From assembly GCF_003075075.1 (NCBI RefSeq), contig NZ_QCYM01000017.1:1-64000 (forward strand): DNA of 64,000 nucleotides, given 5' to 3'. A model generated the notes under the pieces. It did no database searches and was not told where the DNA came from. It worked only from the letters and a program-made list of their open reading frames with translations. Both the position numbers and the translations under genes were made by a program. Source of the stretch: Labrenzia sp. 011. GTDB taxonomy: Bacteria; Pseudomonadota; Alphaproteobacteria; Rhizobiales; Stappiaceae. Shown one piece after another: positions 53,059-61,986 of this stretch (the stretch's first letter is position 1; every line of letters begins with the position of its first letter).

Positions 53059-54585
53059 TTGCTGCAGACCCATGCCAATTCAATCCTTCTCAACCCCGGC
53101 GACAACGTGGTCGTCGCGCTCGAGGATATCGAGGCAGGCGCGAATGCGGCTTTCGTGGACATGCCGCTTCCCGGACAGGTTCTGCGCGGCCACAAGATCG
53201 CCCGCCGGCTGATTTCCGCGGGCGACAACGTGATCCGCTATGGCCAGATCATCGGTCAGGCGAAAGTGGACATCCAGCCGGGCGAGCATGTGCATGTTCA
53301 CAACCTCGGCATGGGGGACCACAGCCAGGATTACCAGCATGCGCAGGCCTGCGTCCCGCTGGAGCCGGTCACCGAGGAGCGGACGTTTCTGGGCTACCGG
53401 CGCCCGACCGGCAAGGCCGGAACCCGCAATTACATAGGCATCCTGACATCGGTGAACTGTTCCGGCTCGGTCGCCAGATTCATCGCGGAAGCGGCGGAAA
53501 AATCCGGGTTCCTGAAGGACTATCCCAATGTCGACGGCATCGTTCCGATCGTGCACGGCACCGGTTGCGGCATGTCCGGCAAGGATGAAGGCTACGCGAC
53601 CCTGTTCCGCACGCTGTCGGGCTATGCCCAGCATCCCAATTTCGCCGCCATCCTGCTGATCGGCCTCGGCTGCGAAGTGATGCAGGTGGCCGATCTGGTC
53701 GGCGAGCGGAAGATGCGTCCGGGCGGCGACTTCAGATACATGACCATCCAGCAGACCGGTGGCACCCGCAAGACGATCGAGGCGGGCCTCAGGGAACTGG
53801 CGGAACTGGCAAAGCTCGCCAATGAGGCCGAGCGCACGCCGGTTCCCGTTTCCGAGATCACGGTCGGCATGCAGTGCGGCGGCTCGGACGGCTATTCGGG
53901 CATCACCGCCAATCCGGCCCTGGGCATCGCCTCCGATCTCCTGGTCCGTCACGGCGGCACGACCATTCTTTCCGAGACCTCGGAAATCTACGGCGCGGAA
54001 CATCTGCTCACCCGCAGGGCGGTTTCCGTCGAGGTCGGCAGGAAGCTCATCGAACGCGTGCGCTGGTGGGAGGATTACACCGCCCGCAATGGTGGCGAGA
54101 TGGACAACAATCCCTCGCCCGGCAACAAGCGAGGCGGGCTGACGACAATCCTGGAAAAATCCCTCGGCGCGGCGGCCAAGGGCGGATCCGCGCCGCTGGT
54201 GGATGTCTACAAGTTCGGCGAAGCCATCGACAAGAAGGGCTTTGTCTTCATGGACAGTCCCGGCTTCGACCCCTGCTCCGTCACCGGGCAGATCGCCTCC
54301 GGCGCCAATATCATCGTGTTTACCACCGGACGCGGATCGGTCTCCGGCTACATGCCGACCCCCTGCATCAAGCTGGCCACCAACAGCGAGATGTACGGCC
54401 GCATGTCCGAAGACATGGACATCAACTGCGGCGACATCGTTTCCGAGAATGTCAGCCTCGAGACAAAGGGACGGGAGATCTTCGAGAAGATCGTCAGCGT
54501 CGCCTCCGGTGAGCATTCCAGGAGCGAGGAACTCGGTTTCGGCGGTGTCGAATTCGTTCCCTGGCAAATCGGCGCCGTGATGTAA
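53059..54585 (+). CDS. UxaA/GarD-family sugar-acid dehydratase, probably acting on L-fuconate
   Basis: A 508-residue dehydratase of the altronate/galactarate dehydratase family. It starts at TTG 53059 with GGGAGAG upstream; the N-terminal SAF domain (about 5-90) includes ALEDIEAGANAAFVDM and HVHNLGMGDHSQDY. The catalytic domain shows TRNYIGILTSVNCSGSVA, PIVHGTGCGMSGKDEG, LLIGLGCEVMQ and MQCGGSDGYSGITANPALG with the family cysteines. Altronate dehydratase acts on D-altronate; the surrounding L-fucose enzymes and the absence of an enolase- or IlvD-type dehydratase suggest that this protein performs the L-fuconate to 2-keto-3-deoxy-L-fuconate step. Confidence 0.88.
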   Translation: MLQTHANSILLNPGDNVVVALEDIEAGANAAFVDMPLPGQVLRGHKIARRLISAGDNVIRYGQIIGQAKVDIQPGEHVHVHNLGMGDHSQDYQHAQACVPLEPVTEERTFLGYRRPTGKAGTRNYIGILTSVNCSGSVARFIAEAAEKSGFLKDYPNVDGIVPIVHGTGCGMSGKDEGYATLFRTLSGYAQHPNFAAILLIGLGCEVMQVADLVGERKMRPGGDFRYMTIQQTGGTRKTIEAGLRELAELAKLANEAERTPVPVSEITVGMQCGGSDGYSGITANPALGIASDLLVRHGGTTILSETSEIYGAEHLLTRRAVSVEVGRKLIERVRWWEDYTARNGGEMDNNPSPGNKRGGLTTILEKSLGAAAKGGSAPLVDVYKFGEAIDKKGFVFMDSPGFDPCSVTGQIASGANIIVFTTGRGSVSGYMPTPCIKLATNSEMYGRMSEDMDINCGDIVSENVSLETKGREIFEKIVSVASGEHSRSEELGFGGVEFVPWQIGAVM

Positions 54586-54635
54586 GGCCACCACAAGAAC
54601 AGATCATATCCGCAGAAGGTTTCGGGAGGATTTCA

Positions 54636-55385
54636 GTGCGTTTGAAAGACAAAACCATATTGGTCTCGGCGGCCGGCCAGGGGATCGGCCGCGCTAGCGC
54701 GATCGCCTGTGCAAGCCAGGGCGCGAAGGTAATCGCCGTCGATATCAACGAAGCAACCCTGGCCAGCCTTGCGCAGGAATGCCCGGGCATCGAGACCCAC
54801 AGGCTGGATGTGCGCGAGCGCGACCAGATCACGGCACTGGCGGAGCGGTTGCCGGATCTCGACGGTCTTTTCAATTGTGCCGGCTACGTCCACCACGGCA
54901 CGGTTCTGGACATTACCGAGGAAGACTGGGCGTTCAGCGTCGATCTCAATGTCACCTCCATGTACCGCATGATTCAGGCCTTCCTGCCGGGCATGCGTGC
55001 GCGGGCGAAGGACACCGGAACGGCCTCCATTCTCAACATGTCGTCGATGGCCTCATCGATAAAGGGCTTTCCCGTGCGCACCCTCTACGGCACCACCAAG
55101 GCCGCGGTCATCGGCCTGACCAAGGGAGTGGCCGCCGACTTCGTCCAGGAATGCATCCGCTGCAACGCCCTGTGTCCGGGGACCGTCGACACGCCGTCCC
55201 TGCGTGGCCGGATCGCCTCCGCTCCCGATCCCGTCGAGGCGGAAAAGAACTTCATCGCCCGTCAGCCGATGGGCCGCCTGGCGACCGTCGACGACATGAC
55301 TCCGATGGTTGTCTACCTGCTGTCCGACGAAAGCCGGTTCGTTTCCGGACAGGCGCTTCTTGTTGACGGAGGTGTCACCATCTAG
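54636..55385 (+). CDS. SDR-family dehydrogenase, likely 2-keto-3-deoxy-L-fuconate dehydrogenase
   Basis: A 249-residue short-chain dehydrogenase from a GTG at 54636 with GGGAGG upstream. The cofactor motif is AAGQGIGRASA and NAD preference is suggested by Asp in VIAVDINEA. The catalytic Ser is in NMSSMASSIKG and Tyr-Lys in YGTTKAAVIG. The C-terminal FVSGQALLVDGGVTI is typical. In context it oxidises the 4-hydroxyl of 2-keto-3-deoxy-L-fuconate to the 2,4-diketo acid. Encoded 50 bp after the dehydratase and 36 bp before the sugar ABC ATPase. Confidence 0.9.
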   Translation: MRLKDKTILVSAAGQGIGRASAIACASQGAKVIAVDINEATLASLAQECPGIETHRLDVRERDQITALAERLPDLDGLFNCAGYVHHGTVLDITEEDWAFSVDLNVTSMYRMIQAFLPGMRARAKDTGTASILNMSSMASSIKGFPVRTLYGTTKAAVIGLTKGVAADFVQECIRCNALCPGTVDTPSLRGRIASAPDPVEAEKNFIARQPMGRLATVDDMTPMVVYLLSDESRFVSGQALLVDGGVTI

Positions 55386-55421
55386 GTGACACGCCCGTTG
55401 CGGTTTTGGGAGGACTGCGCA

Positions 55422-56948
55422 ATGACAGACCTGGTCAGAATGACCGGAATCGAAAAACGGTTCCCCGGCGTTCATGCCCTCAAGAATGTCAGTTTCGACC
55501 TGGCCAGCGGCGAGGTTCACGCCCTCATGGGCGAGAACGGCGCCGGCAAGTCCACGCTGATGAAGATCCTCTCCGGCATCTATCCCAAGGATGGCGGCGA
55601 GATCCTCATCAACGGAGAGCAGGCGGAGCTGAACGGCCCCAAGGCGGCGCAGGATCTGGGCATCGGCATCATTCATCAGGAACTCAGCCTGATGAACGAC
55701 CTGACGGTGGCACAGAACATCTTCATCGGCCGCGAGCCGCGCCTCAGGTTCGGCCGGCTGGACGAGGCCGCTCTCAACGCCCGGGCGGTCGAGATCTTCA
55801 GGTCGATGAATCTGGCCCTGGATCCGAAGACGGTCGTCGGTGACCTGACCATCGCCAAGCAGCAGGCGGTGGAAATCGCCAAGGCCCTTTCCTACCGCTC
55901 GCGCGTCCTGATCATGGACGAACCGACCGCGGCGCTGAATGATGCGGAAATCGCCGAACTCTTCACCATCATCCGCCGCCTGAAGGCGGACGGCGTCGGC
56001 ATCATCTACATCAGCCACAAGATGGACGAACTGAAGCAGATCGCCGACCGGGTGACCGTGATGCGCGACGGCGCCTATGTGGGAACGCTCGATGCAGCCG
56101 GAACACCGGTTTCCAGGATCATCTCCATGATGGTTGGACGGGAAGTCGCCAACGAGACGGCCGATATTCCCGACCTGTCCGGAGCCGACACCCTTCTGGA
56201 CGTGCGCGGCCTCAACCGGGGCCGGGAAATCCGCGACGTCAGCTTTTCCGTCCGCAAGGGCGAGATCCTCGGCTTTGCCGGGCTCATGGGCGCCGGACGC
56301 ACCGAGGTCGCACGGGCGATCTTCGGGGCGGACCCGCGCGACGGCGGCGAGATCCGCGTCCACGGAAAGCCCTGCGCCATTTCGCAGCCTTCCGACGCGG
56401 TGAAGGCGGGGATCGGCTATCTTTCGGAAGACCGCAAGCACTTCGGCCTGGCCACCGGCATGGATGTGCGCACCAATATCGCCCTCGCCAGCCTCGACCG
56501 CTTCTCGAGCCCCCTCGGGGTCCTCAGGGAAGAGGAGATGCGGCGCACGGCGCAGGACTATATCGGCAAGCTGGATATCCGCACCCCGTCGGACAGACAG
56601 GAGGTGCGGCTGCTTTCCGGCGGCAACCAGCAGAAGGTGGTCATCGCCAAGTGGCTCTACCGGGACTGCGACATCCTGATCTTCGACGAGCCGACGCGCG
56701 GCATCGATGTCGGGGCGAAATCCGAAATCCACAAACTCCTGACCAACCTTGCGAAGGAAGGCCGGGCCATCATCGTGATCTCCTCCGAACTGCCGGAAAT
56801 CATGCGCCTCAGCCACCGCATCGCCGTCATGTGCGAAGGCCGGCTGACCGGCATCCTGCCGGGCGGCGAGCAAACCTCACAGGAAGACATCATGCACCTG
56901 GCGACACTCCGGACGCCGACCATGCAGCCAGAGGGATATCAGCAGTGA
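55422..56948 (+). CDS. Sugar ABC transporter ATPase (RbsA/XylG/AraG type, double domain)
   Basis: A 508-residue ATPase from the ATG at 55422 (GGGAGGACT upstream), formed by two ABC domains. Domain one: Walker [10 protein letters not shown], signature [15 protein letters not shown], Walker [13 protein letters not shown]. Domain two: degenerate P-loop [16 protein letters not shown], signature [15 protein letters not shown], Walker [16 protein letters not shown]. The degenerate site in domain two is usual for the class. It drives uptake of a monosaccharide, presumably L-fucose, with the permease and binding protein encoded next. The stop overlaps the permease start. Confidence 0.95.
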   Translation: MTDLVRMTGIEKRFPGVHALKNVSFDLASGEVHALMGENGAGKSTLMKILSGIYPKDGGEILINGEQAELNGPKAAQDLGIGIIHQELSLMNDLTVAQNIFIGREPRLRFGRLDEAALNARAVEIFRSMNLALDPKTVVGDLTIAKQQAVEIAKALSYRSRVLIMDEPTAALNDAEIAELFTIIRRLKADGVGIIYISHKMDELKQIADRVTVMRDGAYVGTLDAAGTPVSRIISMMVGREVANETADIPDLSGADTLLDVRGLNRGREIRDVSFSVRKGEILGFAGLMGAGRTEVARAIFGADPRDGGEIRVHGKPCAISQPSDAVKAGIGYLSEDRKHFGLATGMDVRTNIALASLDRFSSPLGVLREEEMRRTAQDYIGKLDIRTPSDRQEVRLLSGGNQQKVVIAKWLYRDCDILIFDEPTRGIDVGAKSEIHKLLTNLAKEGRAIIVISSELPEIMRLSHRIAVMCEGRLTGILPGGEQTSQEDIMHLATLRTPTMQPEGYQQ

Positions 56949-57949
56949 CAGCCGTCAATCCAACATCCACGCCCACCCTGTTCGCCCGGATGATCGACAC
57001 GGGGGCACATCAGAAGCTGCTGGCCTTCGCCAGCCTGGTCCTGTTGCTGATCGGCTTTTCGATCGCCTCGCCCAACTTCATGCAGACCTCCAACATGATC
57101 GCCATCCTGCAGGCGACCTCCGTCAACGGGGTGCTGGCCGTGGCGGCGACGCTGGTGATCATCACCGGCGGCATCGACCTGTCGGTCGGAACGCTGATGA
57201 CCTTCTGCGCGGTGATCGCCGGCGTGGTGCTGACCAATCTCGGCATGCCGCTGCCGGTCGGCGTGATCGCGGCAATCGGCGCCGGCGCGCTCTGCGGCCT
57301 GTGCTCGGGCACCTTCATCGCCAAGATGAAGATCCCGCCCTTCATCGCCACCCTCGGCATGATGCTGATCCTGAAAGGCCTGTCGCTGGTGATTTCCGGC
57401 ACGCGGCCGATCTATTTCAACGACACGCCGGGCTTCGACCAGATCTCGCGCGGCTCGCTCATCGGCGAGATCATTCCCGCCCTGCCCATTCCCAACGGCG
57501 TGCTGATCCTGTTCATCGTCGCCCTGTCGGCAGCCTATGTCCTCGGGCGCACGGTGCTGGGACGCTACACCTTCGCGCTCGGTTCGAACGAGGAAGCGGT
57601 GCGCCTGTCCGGGGTCAACACCGATTTCTGGAAAATGGCGGTCTACAGTCTGGCCGGCGCCATCTGCGGCATTGCCGGCATCCTGATCGCCTCACGCCTG
57701 AACTCGGCCCAGCCTGCCCTCGGCCTCGGCTACGAGCTCGAGGCCATCGCCGCCGTGGTGATCGGCGGAACGTCGCTTTCCGGCGGGCGCGGCACGGTTC
57801 TGGGCACCTTGATCGGCGCGCTGATCATGGCCGTGCTCACCAACGGGCTGCGGGTGCTTTCCGTCGCCCAGGAATGGCAGACGGTGGTTACCGGCGCCAT
57901 CATCATTCTGGCCGTCTATGCGGACATGGTGCGCAGACGCAAGGCCTGA
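56945..57949 (+). CDS. Sugar ABC transporter permease (RbsC type)
   Basis: A 334-residue permease starting at a GTG at 56945 that overlaps the ATPase stop (GTGA). About ten helices; family hallmarks [60 protein letters not shown] and [20 protein letters not shown]...[13 protein letters not shown] are present. It forms the homodimeric channel of a CUT2-class importer. It is followed after 74 bp by the binding-protein gene. Confidence 0.95.
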   Translation: MTAVNPTSTPTLFARMIDTGAHQKLLAFASLVLLLIGFSIASPNFMQTSNMIAILQATSVNGVLAVAATLVIITGGIDLSVGTLMTFCAVIAGVVLTNLGMPLPVGVIAAIGAGALCGLCSGTFIAKMKIPPFIATLGMMLILKGLSLVISGTRPIYFNDTPGFDQISRGSLIGEIIPALPIPNGVLILFIVALSAAYVLGRTVLGRYTFALGSNEEAVRLSGVNTDFWKMAVYSLAGAICGIAGILIASRLNSAQPALGLGYELEAIAAVVIGGTSLSGGRGTVLGTLIGALIMAVLTNGLRVLSVAQEWQTVVTGAIIILAVYADMVRRRKA

Positions 57950-58023
57950 CTTTCATCAAGAAGAAGAGGGTGTCCACACCCCGGCAAACGGACAGAAATC
58001 CGCATACAACAATGGAGAGGAAT

Positions 58024-58968
58024 ATGCTCAACAGACGTCATCTCATCGGAGCTGCAGGTGCGGTCGCACTCATGCTTTCCGGTAATTTCGCCTTCGCTCA
58101 GGAAACCTACATTCCGCTCATCTCGAAAGGCTTCCAGCATCAGTTCTGGCAGGCGGTGAAGGCCGGTGCCGATCAGGCCGCCGACGAGTTCGGGGTCACC
58201 ATCACCTTCGAGGGCCCGGACAACGAAACCATGGTCGACCGCCAGATCGACATGCTCGCCGCAGCGCTCGCCAAGAACCCGACGGCCATCGGATTTGCCG
58301 CTCTCGACAGTCAGGCCGCCATCCCGCTTCTGCGCCAGGCGCAGGAAAAGGGCATTCCGGTCATCGCCTTCGACAGTGGCGTCGACAGCGACATTCCGCT
58401 GGCCACCGCTTCCACCGACAATGTTGCCGCGGCAGCCCTTGCCGCCGACAAGATGGCAGAGCTGATCGGCGGTGCCGGCAAGGTGGCCATCGTCGCCCAT
58501 GACCAGACCAGCCGCACGGGCATCGACCGCGTCGAAGGGTTTTCGAACCGCATCAAGTCCAACTATCCGGACATCGAAGTGGTGACCGTGCAATACGGCG
58601 GCGGCGACCATCTGAAGTCGACGGAACTGACCAAGGCCATCCTGACCGCCAACCCGGATCTGAAGGGTGTCTTCGGCGCCAACGAAGGCTCCGCCCTCGG
58701 CGTCGTGAACGGTGTTGCCGAGATGGGCAAATCGGACATCGTCATCATCGGCTACGACAGCGGCAAGGCCCAGAAGGACGCCATCCGCAGCGGCGCGATG
58801 GCGGGTGCCATCACCCAGAACCCGGTCGGCATCGGCTATGAAACCGTGAAGGCCGCCCTCGAAGCCTCCCAGGGCAAGGAAGTGCCGGCGCATATCGACA
58901 CCGGTTTCTACTACTACGACAGCTCGAACATCGACGATCCGAAGATCGCCGCTGTGTTGTACGACTGA
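58024..58968 (+). CDS. Periplasmic sugar-binding protein (RbsB-like, CUT2 class)
   Basis: A 314-residue binding protein. ATG at 58024 follows GGAGAGG and starts MLNRRHLIGAAGAVALMLSG, a signal that carries RR and could use either Sec or Tat, ending SGNFAFAQ. Two lobes of the Peripla_BP_4 fold: IPLISKGFQHQFWQAVKAGA, IDMLAAALAKNPTAIGFAAL, VIAFDSGVDSDIPLATASTD, and FGANEGSALGVVNGVAE, GYDSGKAQKDAIRSG. Sugar-binding aromatic and acidic residues lie at FQHQFW and DSG. It delivers presumably L-fucose to RbsAC-type partners. Confidence 0.93.
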   Translation: MLNRRHLIGAAGAVALMLSGNFAFAQETYIPLISKGFQHQFWQAVKAGADQAADEFGVTITFEGPDNETMVDRQIDMLAAALAKNPTAIGFAALDSQAAIPLLRQAQEKGIPVIAFDSGVDSDIPLATASTDNVAAAALAADKMAELIGGAGKVAIVAHDQTSRTGIDRVEGFSNRIKSNYPDIEVVTVQYGGGDHLKSTELTKAILTANPDLKGVFGANEGSALGVVNGVAEMGKSDIVIIGYDSGKAQKDAIRSGAMAGAITQNPVGIGYETVKAALEASQGKEVPAHIDTGFYYYDSSNIDDPKIAAVLYD

Positions 58969-58983
58969 TCCGAAGCCGCGCCT

Positions 58984-59003
58984 CCCGCGCCGGAATGCGC
59001 GGG
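58984..59003 (+). repeat. GC-rich stem-loop after the sugar-binding-protein gene
   Basis: CCCGCGC (58984-58990) and GCGCGGG (58997-59003) form a 7-bp perfect stem with loop CGGAAT. It lies 15 bp after the binding-protein stop and 122 bp before the hydrolase start. No T-tract follows, so it may stabilise the transporter mRNA or reduce read-through to the last enzyme gene. Confidence 0.55.
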
Positions 59004-59125
59004 GGGCCCTGCCTTCCCGATCGCCTTCTTTTCTGCTTTCCTGTCAGTCCACAAGAAGGCAATGTGAACCGAAGTGCCCGGCCGCCGGTGCGGCCGGGCT
59101 CAACAGCACCTAAGGATACTCGTTC

Positions 59126-59980
59126 ATGAAATTGCTGCGATTTGGCGCTCCCGGGCAGGAAAAGCCGGGCGTCCTCGATGCGGACAACCGCGTCCGCGAC
59201 CTGTCGGCGGTTGTTGCCGATATCGCCGGAGACGCGCTTCTGCCGGAGACCATCGAACGCCTGAAGGGTCTCGATATCTCCAGCCTGCCCCTCGTTGACG
59301 GCGATCCGCAGAAGGACCTGCGTCTGGGCCCCTGTGTCGGCGCCATCGGCAAGTTCATCTGCATCGGCCTGAATTACGCCGACCATGCCGCCGAGGCCGG
59401 GATGGAGGTTCCGCCGGAACCGGTGGTGTTCAACAAATGGACATCCGCCATCATCGGACCCGACGACGACGTGAAGATCCCGCGCGGTTCCGTGAAGACC
59501 GACTGGGAGGTCGAGCTCGGTGTGGTCATCGGCAAGGGCGGGGCCTATATCGACGAAGCCGATGCCATGAGCCATGTGGCCGGCTTCTGCGTGGTCAACG
59601 ACGTTTCCGAACGCGAATACCAGATCGAACGCTCCGGCACCTGGGACAAGGGCAAGGGTTGCGACACCTTCGGCCCGACCGGCCCCTGGCTGGTCACCCC
59701 GGACGAAGTCGGCGACCATGACGACCTCGGCATGTGGCTCGAAGTCGACGGCAAGCGCTATCAGGACGGCTCCACCCGAACCATGGTCTACCGGGTGCCG
59801 TTCCTCGTCTCCTACCTGAGCCGTTTCATGAGCCTGCAGCCGGGCGACGTGATCTCCACCGGCACGCCTCCGGGCGTCGGCATGGGCCAGAAGCCGCCGG
59901 TCTATCTCAAGGGCGGCGAAGTCATGCGCCTCGGTATCGACAAGCTGGGCAGCCAGACCCAGAAGGTCGTGAAGGCCTAG
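59126..59980 (+). CDS. FAH-family 2,4-diketo-3-deoxy-L-fuconate hydrolase
   Basis: A 284-residue fumarylacetoacetase-family hydrolase. The fold hallmarks are FICIGLNYADHAAEAGMEVP, VFNKWTSAIIGPDDDVKIPR, the metal-binding acids in DWEVELGVVIGKGG and NDVSEREYQIERSG, and the C-terminal LQPGDVISTGTPPGVGMG. In the pathway it cleaves the 2,4-diketo acid into pyruvate and L-lactate. It has the standard length and ends just before a strong terminator. An alternative substrate would be the L-rhamnose-derived diketo acid, but FucU and the other enzymes favour fucose. Confidence 0.93.
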   Translation: MKLLRFGAPGQEKPGVLDADNRVRDLSAVVADIAGDALLPETIERLKGLDISSLPLVDGDPQKDLRLGPCVGAIGKFICIGLNYADHAAEAGMEVPPEPVVFNKWTSAIIGPDDDVKIPRGSVKTDWEVELGVVIGKGGAYIDEADAMSHVAGFCVVNDVSEREYQIERSGTWDKGKGCDTFGPTGPWLVTPDEVGDHDDLGMWLEVDGKRYQDGSTRTMVYRVPFLVSYLSRFMSLQPGDVISTGTPPGVGMGQKPPVYLKGGEVMRLGIDKLGSQTQKVVKA

Positions 59981-60003
59981 GCTTCACGACTGCAGATAAG
60001 GCG

Positions 60004-60033
60004 AAAAGGGCCGGTCTCCGGCCCTTTTCCTGT
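60004..60033 (+). terminator. Rho-independent terminator of the fucose operon
   Basis: An 11-bp perfect stem AAAAGGGCCGG / CCGGCCCTTTT (60004-60014, 60018-60028) with loop TCT, followed by CCTGTTT. It lies 23 bp after the hydrolase stop and ends the rightward operon. The opposite strand also gives AAAA-flanked symmetry and could serve the leftward Ada-type gene, which ends at 60172. Confidence 0.85.
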
Positions 60034-60171
60034 TTACCGCCAGGCGTTTCAGTACCCGCTCGGGCCGAACAGCCCGCTCCGCGCCCCGGAGGTTTCCCAG
60101 GATGCAGCGAAGCGGAGATCCGGGGACCAATCGCCGTGCAGCTTGCGGAGGCAATTGCGTCTTGCGCGGCT

Positions 60172-61224
60172 TCACGCCCCGGCGCGATACCCCTGCTCGA
60201 TCTCGATCAGGCGCTGCTTGCGCCAAAGGCCGCCGCCATAGCCGGTCAGGGAGCCGTCGGCGCCCATCACCCGGTGACAGGGGATGACCAGGGCGATCTG
60301 GTTGGCACCATTGGCGCGGGCGACGGCACGCACCGCGTCCGGCCGGCCGAGCGCCCTGGCCACATCGCTGTAGCTGCGGATCTCGCCGGCGGGAATGGCG
60401 AGCAGCTCACGCCAGACATCGCGGGTAAAGGCGGTCCCGTGCAGGGCGAGCTTCGTCTCGAAGGTGCCGCCCATGCCGGCGAAGAACCGGTCCAGTTCGG
60501 CTTGGATCTGCTCCGTGACCTTGGTACGCCCGAAACCGATCTGCCCTTTTGCGAAGGCCTGCAGCTTTCTGAATTCGGCGGGAAACGCCTTGCGGTCGAG
60601 AAACTCCAGCAGGTGAAGCCGGGAACTGTCGGTGACGGCGATCATCGGCCCGAGCGGTGTGGCCACCCAGTCGGCAACCAGCAGCGGCTGAGAGCAAAAG
60701 GCGCCCGGCGGCTGGCCGAGGATCTTCGCGAAGGCGTCCCGGAAGGCGCTCGGGGATTCGAAGCCCGCCGTGATCTGCGCCTCGATGACCTTGCCGCCAT
60801 CAGCCAGCGCGGAAAAGCCTTCCTGCAGGCGCCGCTGGCGGGCCATTTCCAGAAAGGTCATGCCGAAATGGCGCTTGAAGGCGCGGCGCACGGTGGAAGG
60901 CTCAAGACCCATGCGCAGCAGGTCCGGTTCGCCCCAGCGATAGCCGGGCCGCTTTTCCAGGGCCTCGATCAGCCGTTTCACCGCCGGATCGGCGCTGGCC
61001 TCGGGGGTTGTCGGCCGGCAGCGCTTGCACGGACGGAAGCCGCCCGCGATACATTCGGCCACGGTTTCATGAAAGCTGCAGTTCTCCGCCTTCGGCTTGC
61101 GCGCCGGACAGGTGAGCCGGCAGAAGATGCCGGTGGAGGCCACGCAGACGAACATGCGCCCGTCATAGGCCGCATCGCGCGCCAGCAGCGCCTCATAGAG
61201 CGTGTCGAAAGAGGGTCGGGTCAT
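60172..61224 (-). CDS. ada: Ada-type DNA alkylation response protein / methylated-DNA-cysteine methyltransferase
   Basis: A 350-residue protein. N-terminal zinc domain with four cysteines: FCRLTC (C36 and C40 by start at 61224) and CKRC (C68 and C71), where the first Cys accepts methyl from DNA phosphotriesters in E. coli Ada. An AraC-type HTH follows (about 80-180: LRMGLEPSTVRRAFKRHFGM). The C-terminal O6-alkylguanine methyltransferase domain carries the active PCHRV in ALVIPCHRVMGADG with the LTGYGGGLWRKQ tail. It repairs alkylated DNA and activates its own regulon. Start ATG at 61224 or 61230. Sits alone between the fucose operon and the LecA-like gene. Confidence 0.95.
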   Translation of the reverse strand: MTRPSFDTLYEALLARDAAYDGRMFVCVASTGIFCRLTCPARKPKAENCSFHETVAECIAGGFRPCKRCRPTTPEASADPAVKRLIEALEKRPGYRWGEPDLLRMGLEPSTVRRAFKRHFGMTFLEMARQRRLQEGFSALADGGKVIEAQITAGFESPSAFRDAFAKILGQPPGAFCSQPLLVADWVATPLGPMIAVTDSSRLHLLEFLDRKAFPAEFRKLQAFAKGQIGFGRTKVTEQIQAELDRFFAGMGGTFETKLALHGTAFTRDVWRELLAIPAGEIRSYSDVARALGRPDAVRAVARANGANQIALVIPCHRVMGADGSLTGYGGGLWRKQRLIEIEQGYRAGA

Positions 61225-61372
61225 CAGCATGACCTGAGACTAGGCTGACCGGACCAACAATGCAGCCGGAAATCGGGCGTTTATTCTTTTCTTTGAGCCC
61301 ATCAGCCCCGGCAATTTACGTTTCCCGAGCGACCTTTTCAAAGCCGGATCTGGAACGCGCTTTGATGGGACT

Positions 61373-61816
61373 TCACCGGATGGAAAGACAGACCGTTATC
61401 ACGCCGGCATTGTCCCGGAGCGCATCGGCACGATCGTTGATGCGGAATGCATAAGTACCGGCCGGATTGGGAGAGTTCACTGCAAGAGCGGCAAATTCCG
61501 CGAAGGGCACGATCCGCCCCGCCCGGTCACGCACCAGCATTTCGCCAAAGGCATAGGATTGATCGAACTTATAGCCGTAAAGAGGCCCAAGCTTCTGAGC
61601 CTCCCGGCCTGAATATCCCCGTGGACCGACCGGTTTGTATGCTCCGGCGATAACGGTCCAGCTGCCTGAATAATTCACGCCGCGGATCTTTCCGTCCGGA
61701 AGTCTCAGGGACTGCCATCCCTTGTTCGCGCTGACGTCGACACAATGGTCGTTGGCGAAGGCAACATTCGGGATCAGCAGGAACGTGGAGCAAAGCGCAA
61801 GAATAAGCCCGTACAT
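61373..61816 (-). CDS. Small secreted LecA-like (PA-IL-type) beta-sandwich protein
   Basis: A 147-residue protein from the ATG at 61816 (GGAGCACCTC upstream); signal MYGLILALCSTFLLIPNVAFA, cleavage near residue 21. The mature part reads like the galactophilic lectin LecA of Pseudomonas aeruginosa: SGSWTVIAGAYKPVGPRGYS, YAFGEMLVRDRAGRIVPF, PAGTYAFRINDRADALRDNA and the final VITVCLSI. In LecA the calcium and sugar are held by the loop from D100 to N108; here D128, D135 and N136 occupy the matching metal positions, while the sugar-contacting Thr and Val are replaced. C25 and C143 could form a disulfide. Comparison is from memory, so similarity search is needed to confirm. Confidence 0.6.
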   Translation of the reverse strand: MYGLILALCSTFLLIPNVAFANDHCVDVSANKGWQSLRLPDGKIRGVNYSGSWTVIAGAYKPVGPRGYSGREAQKLGPLYGYKFDQSYAFGEMLVRDRAGRIVPFAEFAALAVNSPNPAGTYAFRINDRADALRDNAGVITVCLSIR

Positions 61817-61986
61817 GAGGTGCTCCAAATACCATATTCCTGGCAAGGAAATATCACAGGTTCCGCTTCGTCAAGAGTGTAGACGCGTGTCAGGATTCTC
61901 GGCCCTCCGCGCATTTCTCTGACCCGGCCCCATTGTCTTTGTCAGCTCCGAACGAACTGTGGCACAGTTCGGCGCCCTCCCTGGCA

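Noticed and set aside
53080-54594. 504-codon minus-strand frame opposite the dehydratase gene
   Set aside because: Codon-bias shadow of the UxaA-family gene; the protein sequence is not family-like.
55053-56873. 606-codon minus-strand frame opposite the SDR and sugar ATPase genes
   Set aside because: Antisense to clear genes with conserved motifs on the plus strand.
57301-58023. Fusion of an upstream segment to the sugar-binding protein
   Set aside because: The upstream part is an out-of-frame reading of the permease gene; the binding protein has its own ribosome site and signal peptide.
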